Shown one piece after another: positions 26,740 through 36,675 of a DNA stretch of 64,000 nucleotides; the stretch's first letter is position 1, and the number at the start of each line of letters is the position of its first letter. Origin of the DNA: Pomphorhynchus laevis (taxonomy: Eukaryota > Acanthocephala > Palaeacanthocephala > Echinorhynchida > Pomphorhynchidae). The notes beneath the pieces were generated by a model. The model was given only the letters and a program-made list of their open reading frames with translations. It was not told the DNA's origin and did no database searches. A program made the position numbers and the translations under genes. The DNA lies in NCBI GenBank assembly GCA_012934845.2, contig WNNJ02000860.1:150598-214597 (forward strand), read 5' to 3'.

Positions 26740-29700
26740 AACAGCTCGAACTGTTGGTTCACAACAGGGAAAACAGAAGAAAAATTAAAAATGAAATAAA
26801 TAAACGAAATAATGTGCAATTTAGGCTTGACGACAACGCATCCTGAGGTGATTTCGCAACCGTCGTTTAAAACTCCTCATGTTACCATTTATCGTCACAG
26901 CAGGTAGACCATACCAGATAGGTACAATTCTATCATGGATTGTTGATATTCGTTTATTGCAGGCTCGTCTTCTCTTCAGCATATAATTGTGACCACGTAG
27001 GCGATCGTTGGTTCTTTAAAGTCCCTTTTCCAATATGTAAGTGGAAACATTTCGCAGGGTTCACTTTGAGTCCGACAGCATTGCACCATCGAGAAACCAT
27101 CTCGACATCTTTCTGGACTATAGTTACATCACTGGGACTATTCAATGAACACCATATTTTGAGGTCGTCAGCGTACAGAAGACACTGCGAATTTTTGACA
27201 GAAGGGAGTGAGCTGATGTATACGTTGAAGAGTAGTTGGCTGATTACACACCCCTGAGGAACCCCTACAAACATAGGACGTCATTCAGACAAGACACAGC
27301 CGATCTTGACTGCGAAGAAACGAGATGTTAGAAATGAATGCAGCCATCTATAAATAGGACCGCTGATACCGTAGTGCCAAAGTGCTGAGAGTAGAATGCC
27401 ATGTTTCACACAGTCGAAGGCTTTAGACAGATCAAAGAAAAGTACATCAAGTCCAACACCTGATCACATGGAATCAGCCCAACTTTTCTTGATGTTGCAA
27501 GATTGGTGATCGTAGATCTGTTCTTCCTGAAGCCATGTTGTACATCACTGAATATATTGAAACTTTCAAAGTGCAAACGGAGAGCTTTATCAATTAGTTT
27601 TTCGAGAACTTTATAAGCCACACAAGTGAGACTGATAGGTCGGTAATTATTCACAGAAGTACATTCGCCCTTCTTTAACAGTGGTAGAACCAAAGACTTC
27701 CAGTCATTAGAAAGTATGCCGCTAGATATCGAGCACTGAAATAATTGAAAACGCGGTCTACATAAGATATCAGCTTATTCATAAAAAAGTAAGGGAGGCA
27801 GTCTGTCAGGACCAGCAGCAAGTGAATTCGGCAGCTGTCTCAGTACTTCCAACACGTCTCGCTCGCTGAAATCAAACGTGCATGATCTATGATTCGGGAG
27901 ACCAGAGGACCGGGTATAGTTGGAAATTTTTTTAACGATGTTGCAAAGTTTCTTGCTTGTTTGTACAGTCCGTATGAACAATGGCTATTTTTAAATTCTG
28001 GAATTTGCGGTCACGCAACTTAATGGCACTGTTGACCTGACGATCAATCCAGTGTGGACGAGAGACAACACTAGAGGATCGTTTAACCGGACTATGATAG
28101 CTAATGGCAGCCTGTAGAGTACACTTGGAAAAATCCCATGCAAACTCAGTTCCGTGTAGTGAGAAATCTGGCCAAACTACTCGGAACAGCGACTCTCTCA
28201 GTTTAGCATAGTCGGTATTGTGCATATTTAAGGAGTGGCATGAAGTGCCAGAGCGACCCATTAAAGAAGACCGAATAGATAAAAGATGGTGATCGCTGCA
28301 GCTGAGAGGAGAAAAGTACTCTATAAGATTCACCAGATACTCACTACAAGAGAGACATAGATGTAAAATTGAGCGACTTGATCCTCGAACACGAGTGAAT
28401 TCCCTTACATGCTGAGTAAGGTCGAGAAAGATGAAGGTATCTAATAAGCTTGAAGAGTTGACGTCACAATGAGAAGTGGTGATCTTCAAGTCCCAATCGA
28501 TGTGCGGCATATTGAAGTCGCCCAGAATCAATGTAGGTAAACCAGATGATGCGTGCATGAGTAATGAATTGCAAATATCCGAGACGGGCGACGAAGGGAG
28601 CGATAGAACAGGCTTATAGTGAAGGCACCAATTGCAGTGTCCCTAGAAGTGGCCCACAGAAAGTCAGAGCTGATATCTTGCCCACACAAAGACTCAATGG
28701 TTTTGAAAAATAGGGGATCTTTAGCATAAAGAAGGACGCCACCGTCACTGGATGATAGTCGGTCTGCGCGTAAGTGTGTATATCCATCGAGCGCTATTTC
28801 ATTGTCTAAAATATCTGGGTGGAGCCACGTTTCAGTGATAGCAATGATGTCTGGCTGAAGTTTGGATGACCTTAAACGTAATTCGTCGATTTTATTGCAT
28901 AAACTGAGAGCATTCAAATAAACAATGTGAAGTTTATGGCAATGAGTACTAGACGATGGGTGCCTTGGTGGGTCGACCACAATAGAGCGTAAATTGTTTA
29001 CATAGCAGAAACGCTCGTTGCGGTAGCGACGGAGAGATGGTAAAGGGCAGCACCAGGTGAAACCGGGTTGGGTTTTACGTGAAATGAAGTAGAAATCCTT
29101 CGTCGCACCACCCGAAAATCCTTAATGGTTAAATTCGTATGACCAGCTTCGATTCTTCGACGCAACTCTAATTTAGCTTCTCTTAACTTTAACCTGTCGT
29201 CATAAGACAGGTCTCTAATGATCCTAATAGGAGAGCCTTTTAGATGGTACAAATGTGAGACTGATGGCACAATCATCGGGCGAATGAAAAATCACTTTCA
29301 ACAGCCTTGGACCTCCCTCGGACTTGCGCTTCCCTAGTCTAAAGACATTGCCAACACGGACTTCCACTGAATTGGGAAGGCATGAGGAGATGACATGGGA
29401 AAGAATCAATTTTACGGCCTGTACATAATGGTGGATTCCTTCCAAATGATTGGAGGACTTTTACTCAACTACATTTGCTAAAAGGAGAGCCTGAGAGCGA
29501 TCCTAGCTACGTTTAGTGGCGCTCGATCTAGCAGGCACACTAAATCCGCCGCATAAACTAGTCCCAGAATCAGCAGGATCGGCGAGAGCTTTGTCCGTAT
29601 TTTCAATCCCACTAAAGTGTGCCGTATTGTTTAAACGGGCAGGCAACCGTGGAAGCAAATTGCCCAAAGTTGTTGGGGCTGAGAGCCCTACTGCGTCCGG

Positions 29701-29925
29701 CGCAACATGACCACTGAGCAAAAGCCACAGAGGAATTCCTTATCGCTGTCAATGGATTGATGATATGGTATGGACAAAGTAGTCCAACGCTGACAGTCGG
29801 TTGCGTCACATTCGACTTGAACCTCTCCATACTCAGTCGTGAGATCGTCAGGATTAGGCATCGGTTCAGTTGAGGTAGTACTTATAGACGTACGTTTTCG
29901 TCGGCCCATTTGTCATTCGTTGTAA
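26740..29925 (-). mobile_element. CR1-type LINE with PHD-finger ORF1, decayed
   Basis: A nearly full-length non-LTR retrotransposon in minus orientation. ORF1 starts at 29909 (MGRRKRTS) and holds a PHD-like zinc finger, C-DATD-C-QRWTTL, then FLCGFC, a known feature of CR1 ORF1. It continues in broken frames with SVEVRVGNVFRLG and DDRLKLREAKLELRRRIEAG. ORF2 has an APE-type endonuclease (KLQPDIIAITETWLHPDI, later LILGDFNMPHIDWD and SDHHLLS), then a reverse transcriptase (VNNYRPISLTCVAYKVLEKL, FVGVPQGCVISQLLFNVYI, LLYADDLKIW) and a basic C-terminus ending near 26800. Several frameshifts split both ORFs, so it cannot move by itself. The 5' end passes directly into a 16-bp minisatellite at 30085. 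Confidence 0.9.
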
Positions 29926-30084
29926 GTATTTATGTAAGTTGAATTAACCAAAGATTTTAACCAGTCAAATATGACAGTGTCCAAATTGTAAGTTGTTAGT
30001 CTTTGCTGTAATTTGCTTGAACACCTATAAGTTTTCTTTGTAAGTTGTTACTGATCAAGAAATTCAGTAATATCTCAGTGCTTT

Positions 30085-30395
30085 GATCTGAAAACTGGAC
30101 GATCTGAAAGCTGGACGATCTGAAAGCTGGACGATCTGAAAGCTGGACTATCTGAAAGCTGGACTATCTGAAAGCTGGACGATATGAAAGCTGGACGATA
30201 TGAAAGCTGGACGATCTGAAAGCTGGACGATCTGAAAGCTGGACGATCTGAAAGCTGGACGATCTGAAAGCTGGACGATCTGAAAGCTGGACGATCTGAA
30301 AGCTGGACGATCTGAAAGCTGGACGATCTGAAAGCTGGACGATCTGAAAGCTGGACGATATGAAAGCTAAACGATCTGAAAGCTGGACGATTGTA
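30085..30395. repeat. 16-bp minisatellite, array 1 (about 19 copies)
   Basis: Monomer CTGGACGATCTGAAAG repeated head to tail, with variants CTGGACTATCTGAAAG and CTGGACGATATGAAAG near the left end. It begins directly at the 5' end of the CR1-type LINE, after the shared word CTTTGATCTGAAAA, and ends in GGACGATTGTATATATT. Arrays 2 and 3 end in the same right-hand sequence. The repeats could be promoter monomers of the LINE 5' untranslated region. Confidence 0.95.
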
Positions 30396-30419
30396 TATAT
30401 TAATCTCGAAATTATATTT

Positions 30420-30860
30420 AATCTTAATTATAATCTTAATTTATATTGAATTTTTTAAAATTCAATTTTTATGAATTGATTATTAAATAATATTTGATAT
30501 ATCATAATTAAAATTTGATAGTCATCTATAGGAATCGCTATGCTATCAGGTTTAGCTTATATTCATCGACAAAACAGAAGAAAAGTTAAATACATGATAA
30601 TGATGCATATCATCTGATTGCAATAAAATGTAATTATATTGGCTTTTTTCAAAATCATTTAAATAATTTAATAGATGCATATTTTAAATTTGGTTACTAT
30701 AAAAATAACATCAAGCAGAATTTGGTTACTATAAAAATAACATCAAGCAGAAAATAGTAAAATATATAAATCAACACAATAATATTAAAAATAAATTTAA
30801 AATCATTAGCGGAAAATTTTTATGGATGGATAATAAATAATATACTTTGTATTAGAATAA
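30420..30860. repeat. Naiad-type 3' remnants in both orientations
   Basis: At 30500-30590 a decayed 3' module of the Naiad family lies in minus orientation (ATCGCTATGCTATCAGG). At 30640-30860 the end of the reverse transcriptase gene lies in plus orientation, with an internal duplication of about 37 bases around ATAAAAATAACATCAAGCAG, and ends with the usual GGATGGATAATAAATAATAT. Both are fragments. Confidence 0.7.
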
Positions 30861-31957
30861 GAATCCTTTATTAAATAGAATCCTTTATTTTCGATTTTAA
30901 ATAAAACATTATAATAAATAAACTTTTCAAAGTATAATGCTGTTAGTAGAAGCGATAAATTAACAAATACGTACACGTGTTAGTGAATAGTATGCGAGAA
31001 TAGATTTTACTTAATAGATAATTTAAAAGCAGTTACCAAGTGTTATTTCAGTTGTTGCTTAGATACTAAAATTGATGGCAGCAAATAAAGTGTAATAATA
31101 ATTTAATGTATAATTTCATTACACTTTTTAATTTTAAAAATAACATTTGTATCTATTAATTTAATAATTACATAAATTTAATTTAAATATAAAAATTTAA
31201 TTTAGGTAAATTTAAATTATTTAGTAATTTGAAAATCAATGAATAATACAACAAGCTAAAAGTAATAGATACTGGATATAATAATTAATATGTAACATTA
31301 AAATATAAGTTGTAATTTCTTTTATAAAAATTTAATTTTTATGATGCATGTTGTAGGATAAAATCGTTAAAAATGCTCTAAATTTTTTTAAATGAAACTG
31401 CTCTACATATTCTTTATGCTCTACATATAAAAATTAATTTACATTTGCATTAAAAGTTCTACATTAGAGACATTAAACAAATATAATAAAAGTTTAAACT
31501 TAACATATTTTATAAGCCCGATAGTCATCCGTGACTAAAACAGTTGGAAATTTGGATGTTAAATAAATATAACTTGAAACAACTCATCTACATTAAAATT
31601 ATTATATATTTTTCCTTTCATAAACAAAAATGCTCTTACATAAATAATCCAATAAATTATACAGTAGTTTTCTTTATTAAAAATTATATATTAAAATTTA
31701 TATAATCTTAATCTTATTTATATAATAAAAATTATAATAAAATTAGTAATTTAAATTTAATTTATTTAAAATTATGTAACATTAAAATTAAATAAAATTA
31801 AATTTAAAACTGTAATTTATTTAAATTTATTCTGTATATTATTGTGTTGATTTATATATTTTACTATTTTCTGCATATATTTCTGCAATATATGGTAATA
31901 TAAAAATGAAATAATAAATCGATGTACAATCGTTTTTTCACAATAATTTAGAAAACA
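30861..31957. other. AT-rich stretch without a gene
   Basis: No gene recognised. From about 31680 onward the sequence is the AT-rich block that recurs at 32553-32750 and 33064-33210, including the word GTGTTGATTTATATATTTTA that belongs to the Naiad 3' end. Confidence 0.5.
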
Positions 31958-32160
31958 TTATAGACGTACGTTTTCGTCGGCCCATTTGTCATTCGTTGTA
32001 AGTATTTATGTAAGTTGAATTAACCAAAGATTTTAACCAGTCAAATATGACAGTGTCCAAATTGTAAGTTGTTAGTCTTTGCTGTAATTTGCTTGAACAC
32101 CTATAAGTTTTCTTTGTAAGTTGTTACTGATCAAGAAATTCAGTAATATCTCAGTGCTTT
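31958..32160 (-). repeat. exact duplicate of the CR1 LINE 5' end
   Basis: This copy matches 29882-30084 base for base as far as I can read, with a constant offset of 2076 and no gaps. It contains only the first few ORF1 codons and the 5' untranslated region, and it leads into minisatellite array 2. LINE insertions normally keep the 3' end and lose the 5' end, so this is better explained by a DNA duplication than by a separate insertion. Confidence 0.9.
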
Positions 32161-32500
32161 GATCTGAAAACTGGACGATCTGAAAGCTGGACGATCTGAA
32201 AGCTGGACGATCTGAAAGCTGGACGATCTGAAAGCTGGACTATCTGAAAGCTGGACGATATGAAAGCTGGACGATCTGAAAGCTGGACGATCTGAAAGCT
32301 GGACGATCTGAAAGCTGGACGATCTGAAAGCTGGACGATCTGAAAGCTGGACGATCTGAAAGCTGGACGATCTGAAAGCTGGACGATCTGAAAGCTGGAC
32401 GATCTGAAAGCTGGACGATCTGAAAGCTGGACGATCTGAAAGCTGGACGATCTGAAAGCTGGACGATCTGAAAGCTGGACGATCTGAAAGCTGGACGATT
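32161..32500. repeat. 16-bp minisatellite, array 2 (about 21 copies)
   Basis: Same monomer CTGGACGATCTGAAAG as array 1. Near the left end it has the same kinds of variant units (one TATCT, one GATAT) in the same order, then a long run of identical units, ending in the shared flank GGACGATTGTATATATT. Confidence 0.95.
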
Positions 32501-32765
32501 GTATATATTAATCTCTCAAATTATATTTAATCTTAATTGTAATCTTAATTATATTTATATAATAAAAATTATAATAAAATTAGTAATTTAAATTTAATTT
32601 ATTTAAAATTATGTAACATTAAAATTAAATAAAATTAAATTTAAAACTGTAATTTATTTAAATTTATTCTGTATATTATTGTGTTGATTTATAAATTTTA
32701 CTATTTTCTGCATATATTTCTGCAATATATGGTAATATATTGCAGTATATTGTTTCTGCAATATA
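32501..32765. repeat. repeated AT-rich spacer block
   Basis: This block repeats the sequence at about 31680-31915 and, in shortened form, at 33030-33210. It ends in TTTCTGCAATATATGG and then ATATTGCAG words just before array 3. Confidence 0.8.
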
Positions 32766-33010
32766 CGATCTGAAAGCTGGACTATCTGAAAGCTGGACGA
32801 TCTGAAAGCTGGACGATCTGAAAGCTGGACGATCTGAAAGCTGGACGATCTGAAAGCTGGACGATCTGAAAGCTGGACGATCTGAAAGCTGGACGATCTG
32901 AAAGCTGGACGATCTGAAAGCTGGACGATCTGAAAGCTGGACGATCTGAAAGCTGGACGATCTGAAAGCTGGACGATCTGAAAGCTGGACGATCTGAAAG
33001 CTGGACGATT
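32766..33010. repeat. 16-bp minisatellite, array 3 (about 15 copies)
   Basis: Same monomer as arrays 1 and 2, almost homogeneous, with one TATCT variant as the second unit. It starts without the LINE 5' sequence and ends with the same flank GGACGATTGTATATATT. Confidence 0.95.
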
Positions 33011-33573
33011 GTATATATTAATCTCTCAAATTATATTTAATCTTAATTATAATCTTAATTATATTTATATAATAAAAATTATAATAAAATTAGTAATTTA
33101 AATTTAATTTATTTAAAATTATGTAACATTAAAATTAAATAATATATGATAATATAAAAATGAAATAATAAATCGATGTACAATCGTTTTTCACAATAAT
33201 TTAGAAAACATTAAAATATATTGATTATGTGAATATATTAAACATATTGAATATTTTACCTGCGAATACTAATAAGTTTAGTACCTGTGAATATGTGAAC
33301 TTAATAATACTGTGGAATACATTTATAGGATGCCGGTTTTCTATTAAGATAAATCCTACGCTTAAGAAAGATTCGATGCACCTAAATAATATGGGTTGTA
33401 TGGTCAATAGACTTTAAAACATTATTGATATCAAATATTGTTTTTAATGAATCATTAATGACTCACTTTATTTCATTGTAATGTAATTTTATATTATTAA
33501 AAAATTCTTTAATAAGCACGCCATATGTACTTTTGTATTATTTGTCTTTACAATCCGTTGTCATTTTAGAGTT
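33011..33573. other. spacer copy and upstream region of DDX56
   Basis: Bases 33011-33210 are a third copy of the AT-rich spacer, ending with ATCGATGTACAATCG and TTCACAATAATTTAGAAAAC, also found at 31915-31957. From 33211 to 33573 lies the upstream region of the helicase gene. A pyrimidine-rich tract ending in TTTTAG at 33569 stands four bases before its ATG and looks like a splice acceptor. Confidence 0.5.
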
Positions 33574-35103
33574 ATGACAGCGCCGACTTTCTCGAGTTTT
33601 CTATTAGATCCTCAATTATTGACTGCAATACCATGGGAATCCCCTCTGCCAGTTCAATGTCAGGTCATTCCACATGCGCTTACCGGAAAAAGCATCGCCG
33701 TTAAATCGAAAACCGGTTCAGGAAAAACGGCTGCGTTTCTGCTTCCGACAATCCATCGAATTCTATCCGGTCACTGTAGTCGAGCTCTTATTCTTGCACC
33801 TACACGAGAATTGTGTTATCAACTACAAAGCGTTGCCAGAAATCTAACGAAGAATATGAATGGGATCACTACTGATAACATCGCGTTAAATAATTCAGAT
33901 CAATCCTATAGGAGCAACGCATCGATTGTTGTGGCCACGACGGGGTCTGTCCAAGGCCTAATAAAAAATAATCAGTTGTTTGATATTTTAATAATAGACG
34001 AAGCAGATCTCTGTGCAGCCTTAAACCCATTAAAGGATATCACAAAACTTGTAAAAGCAACTAATCCACAGATAATGTTTATATCTGCTACCCTAGACGA
34101 TAACTGTATTAATATGTTAAGAAAGCGTTTTGATGCCTCTCTAAGACTTGTTCACGTTTGTCAGAAGGAGAATCTTCCTGATAGCCTCTGCCAGTTCTGG
34201 ATCGACTGTACTAACTCTGATTCTACAACATGTTCAAATGACGAGGAGAAATTCGTTCTTCTTATTGCTTTGATTAAGCTTAATCTTATATATCCTGGAC
34301 CTATTCTGATATTCACATCATCGGTTAATCGATCTTATCGCATAAGATTAGTGCTGGAACAATTTGGCATTGCAGCATGCTCTCTTAACGCAGAACTACC
34401 ACAAGAGTCAAAACAGCATATTTTGGAGCGATTTCAACAAGGTCTGCATGATGTGCTGATTACCACAGACTGCGCGGATGTGAGTCCACGTGGAATCGAT
34501 TTTCGTCCGGTGAATTTTGTCGTAAATTTTGATCTACCCGACACTTGCACTGCATACATACATCGAGTCGGTCGTGCAGCAAGACTTGAACGAAATGGTA
34601 CGGCGATAAGTCTTGTTGGACCTGATGATCAGTCAAATTTAGACAGTTTAATTGAGCAGCTTCTTGGGTCGTCTATGAAAGCATATCCTTTTCCGCAAGA
34701 GCAAGTTGAAGGGTTTCGATACAGAGTTCGTGAAGCGATGCGCATTTCAAACAAGTTGGCTATTAAACAAGCGCGAATCAAAGAGCTTAAGCAAGAAATA
34801 CTAAATTCTAACAAGCTTAAGGCATATTTTGCACATCATGAGCGTGATTATGAACTATTATGCACACATGGAATGTCATTTTTGAATAGTAAAATTAGCA
34901 AGAGATTTAAGAATATTCCGAAATATATTTTGACGAAAAATCCAAGATCAAGTGGTGAACAAAACAATCCATCGTCGGTAGTAGTTTCAAAGAGTAGAAA
35001 ACCTAGGAAACATGGATTTACTCCTAACATCAAAAATGCAGCTAAATCTGTGAACGTATTAAAATCTGCAGTCAAAGGAGCTAAACTACTGAAGAACTAC
35101 TGA
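33574..35103 (+). CDS. DDX56: DDX56-like nucleolar DEAD-box RNA helicase
   Basis: ATP-dependent RNA helicase of the DDX56/Dbp9 family, which acts in the nucleolus in assembly of the 60S ribosomal subunit. The 509-residue ORF is intact and has no intron. Motifs in order: Q-like region PLPVQCQVIPHAL (24-36), Walker A SKTGSGKTAAF (45-55), APTREL (75-80), DEAD (142-145), SAT (171-173), PILIFTSS in the second RecA domain, SPRGIDFRPVNFVVNFDLP, and HRVGRAAR (330-337). The C-terminal part GFRYRVREAMR followed by KQARIKELKQEIL and the segment SNKLKAYFAHHERD match the DDX56-specific extension. The tail is basic, as expected for a nucleolar protein. The family in vertebrates has many introns; lack of introns here suggests intron loss or a retrocopy, though no decay is seen. 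Confidence 0.95.
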   Translation: MTAPTFSSFLLDPQLLTAIPWESPLPVQCQVIPHALTGKSIAVKSKTGSGKTAAFLLPTIHRILSGHCSRALILAPTRELCYQLQSVARNLTKNMNGITTDNIALNNSDQSYRSNASIVVATTGSVQGLIKNNQLFDILIIDEADLCAALNPLKDITKLVKATNPQIMFISATLDDNCINMLRKRFDASLRLVHVCQKENLPDSLCQFWIDCTNSDSTTCSNDEEKFVLLIALIKLNLIYPGPILIFTSSVNRSYRIRLVLEQFGIAACSLNAELPQESKQHILERFQQGLHDVLITTDCADVSPRGIDFRPVNFVVNFDLPDTCTAYIHRVGRAARLERNGTAISLVGPDDQSNLDSLIEQLLGSSMKAYPFPQEQVEGFRYRVREAMRISNKLAIKQARIKELKQEILNSNKLKAYFAHHERDYELLCTHGMSFLNSKISKRFKNIPKYILTKNPRSSGEQNNPSSVVVSKSRKPRKHGFTPNIKNAAKSVNVLKSAVKGAKLLKNY

Positions 35104-35665
35104 ACATAAAATGATGACTTCTGTAATAAACTGACTTGTGTAAATAAATTAAATACCTAGTCTTAGATTGTAGATATCTCCTATTATATTTGAGTCTATG
35201 CCAACTCCAAACCGCTGGTTAACGGTCGTATATGCGATTCTAAGATCTTATCTAATTACTTTACGAAACGCGTTTGCTTTATAGTTCCGAGTTTTAAAAT
35301 CAATAAAGGACCATTAAAATTTAAGTTTTAAATCATATCATGAATACATAATAATTGATAAATGATCATTAAAATTATATGCGTGAGAATTAAATACGAT
35401 ATTCATATAGAGATATTGCTCAACTGCCAGACAAACTTTAAAAACAAAACTTTATCCAACAAAGCCTTTTACTGAATTTAAATTATACATTTTTCTTCCA
35501 GCTCATTATATATTAAATATTTATAATGAATAGATTATATATTTATATTTATGAATAGATTACATGTCTTCATAAAAGCGTGTCCATATTTATATTATTT
35601 TTACAATAAATTAAATATTATATTTATGCTTATTTAATATTATTTAATATTAATATCTAAATTGC
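35104..35665. other. intergenic region after DDX56
   Basis: No gene seen. AT-rich sequence with several AATAAA-like words shortly after the stop (for example at 35136-35150) that could serve in 3' end formation. Confidence 0.35.
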
Positions 35666-35893
35666 ATTATTTGACATACTTTAAAATTGCATTCGGAGAG
35701 AATGTAATCATTAGTTGTATCTTTCTCCGAGAAAACTAAGAAAAATAGTTTTATTTTTGAATGTTCGCCAAGTCGATTGGCCTCTTCAGAAAATACTGTG
35801 TTTTTTGAAGAGGCCAATCGCATTGACAAAAATTCAAAAATAAAACTATTTTTCTTATTTTTCTTAAGAGCCAACTAATGATTATTTGACATA
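35666..35893. mobile_element. hairpin MITE with 13-base direct repeats
   Basis: Two arms of about 90 bases (35701-35790 and 35805-35887) are near-exact inverted repeats, including AGAAAAATAGTTTTATTTTT and CGATTGGCCTCTTCA, leaving a loop of about 14 bases. The direct repeat ATTATTTGACATA flanks the whole at 35666-35678 and 35881-35893 and may be a target-site duplication, though 13 bases is long for most MITEs. Short ORFs in it are a by-product of the palindrome. It lies between DDX56 and QTRT2. Confidence 0.7.
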
Positions 35894-35992
35894 ATTCAGT
35901 CAAAATAAAAATACAAGTTTACTTCAAAATATGGACTTTAATTTACTATTTCTATAGTAATGAAACGAGTATTGGGTAAAGTTTATGTTTAA

Positions 35993-36370
35993 TTGGAAAT
36001 ATCCATTTATTTCTTATAGTTTTATACAGTTACAAAAACTAAGAAATTAGTTTAAATCGTATTGGAAATATCCATTTATTTCTTATAGTTTTATACAGTT
36101 ACAAAAACTAAGAAATTAGTTTAAATCGTATTGGAAATATCCATTTATTTCTTATAGTTTTATACAGTTACAAAAACTAAGAAATTAGTTTAAATCGTAT
36201 TGGAAATATCCATTTATTTCTTATAGTTTTATACAGTTACAAAAACTAAGAAATTAGTTTAAATCGTATTGGAAATATCCATTTATTTCTTATAGTTTTA
36301 TACAGTTACAAAAACTAAGAAATTAGTTTAAATTGTATTGGAAATATCCATTTATTTCTTCTCATAGCTT
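35993..36370. repeat. 69-bp tandem repeat, five units plus a partial
   Basis: Units start with TTGGAAATATCC at 35993, 36062, 36131, 36200, 36269 and 36338, each 69 bases apart. The five full units are almost identical (AATCGTA becomes AATTGTA in the last). The sixth breaks off after TTTATTTCTT. It lies 300 bases upstream of the QTRT2 start. Confidence 0.97.
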
Positions 36371-36675
36371 TATAAATTTACGGGAACGAATAAAATAGCT
36401 ATATTCTAAAATTACAAAAAAATAATATATTAGAATATATAATTCTAATATTATATATTAGAATATATAATTCTATCATATATTCTAATATATTAGAAAA
36501 TATATTTTTCATTGTGACATATAAAAATTATCATTAATCATAAAGTCAGTAGATATATAAATAGTTCAATGCAATTTTAATAATTTTATCATATTTTTCT
36601 ATTTTATTTTATTCTGCTGATCTACAAACGAACGAATTACAGCCGTTTTACGTTCAATCCACTGTTTCGCAGTTA

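Noticed and set aside
29503-29909. Overlapping ORFs on both strands at the CR1 ORF1 start
   Set aside because: Only the minus-strand frame with the PHD-like zinc finger fits the family; the others are shadows.
30085-33010. CRISPR-like look of the 16-bp repeat arrays
   Set aside because: Units are contiguous with no spacers, the monomer is only 16 bases and the context is a eukaryotic LINE. It is a minisatellite.
35650-35874. 74-codon minus-strand ORF between DDX56 and QTRT2
   Set aside because: It is a by-product of the palindromic MITE; both halves encode the two arms.
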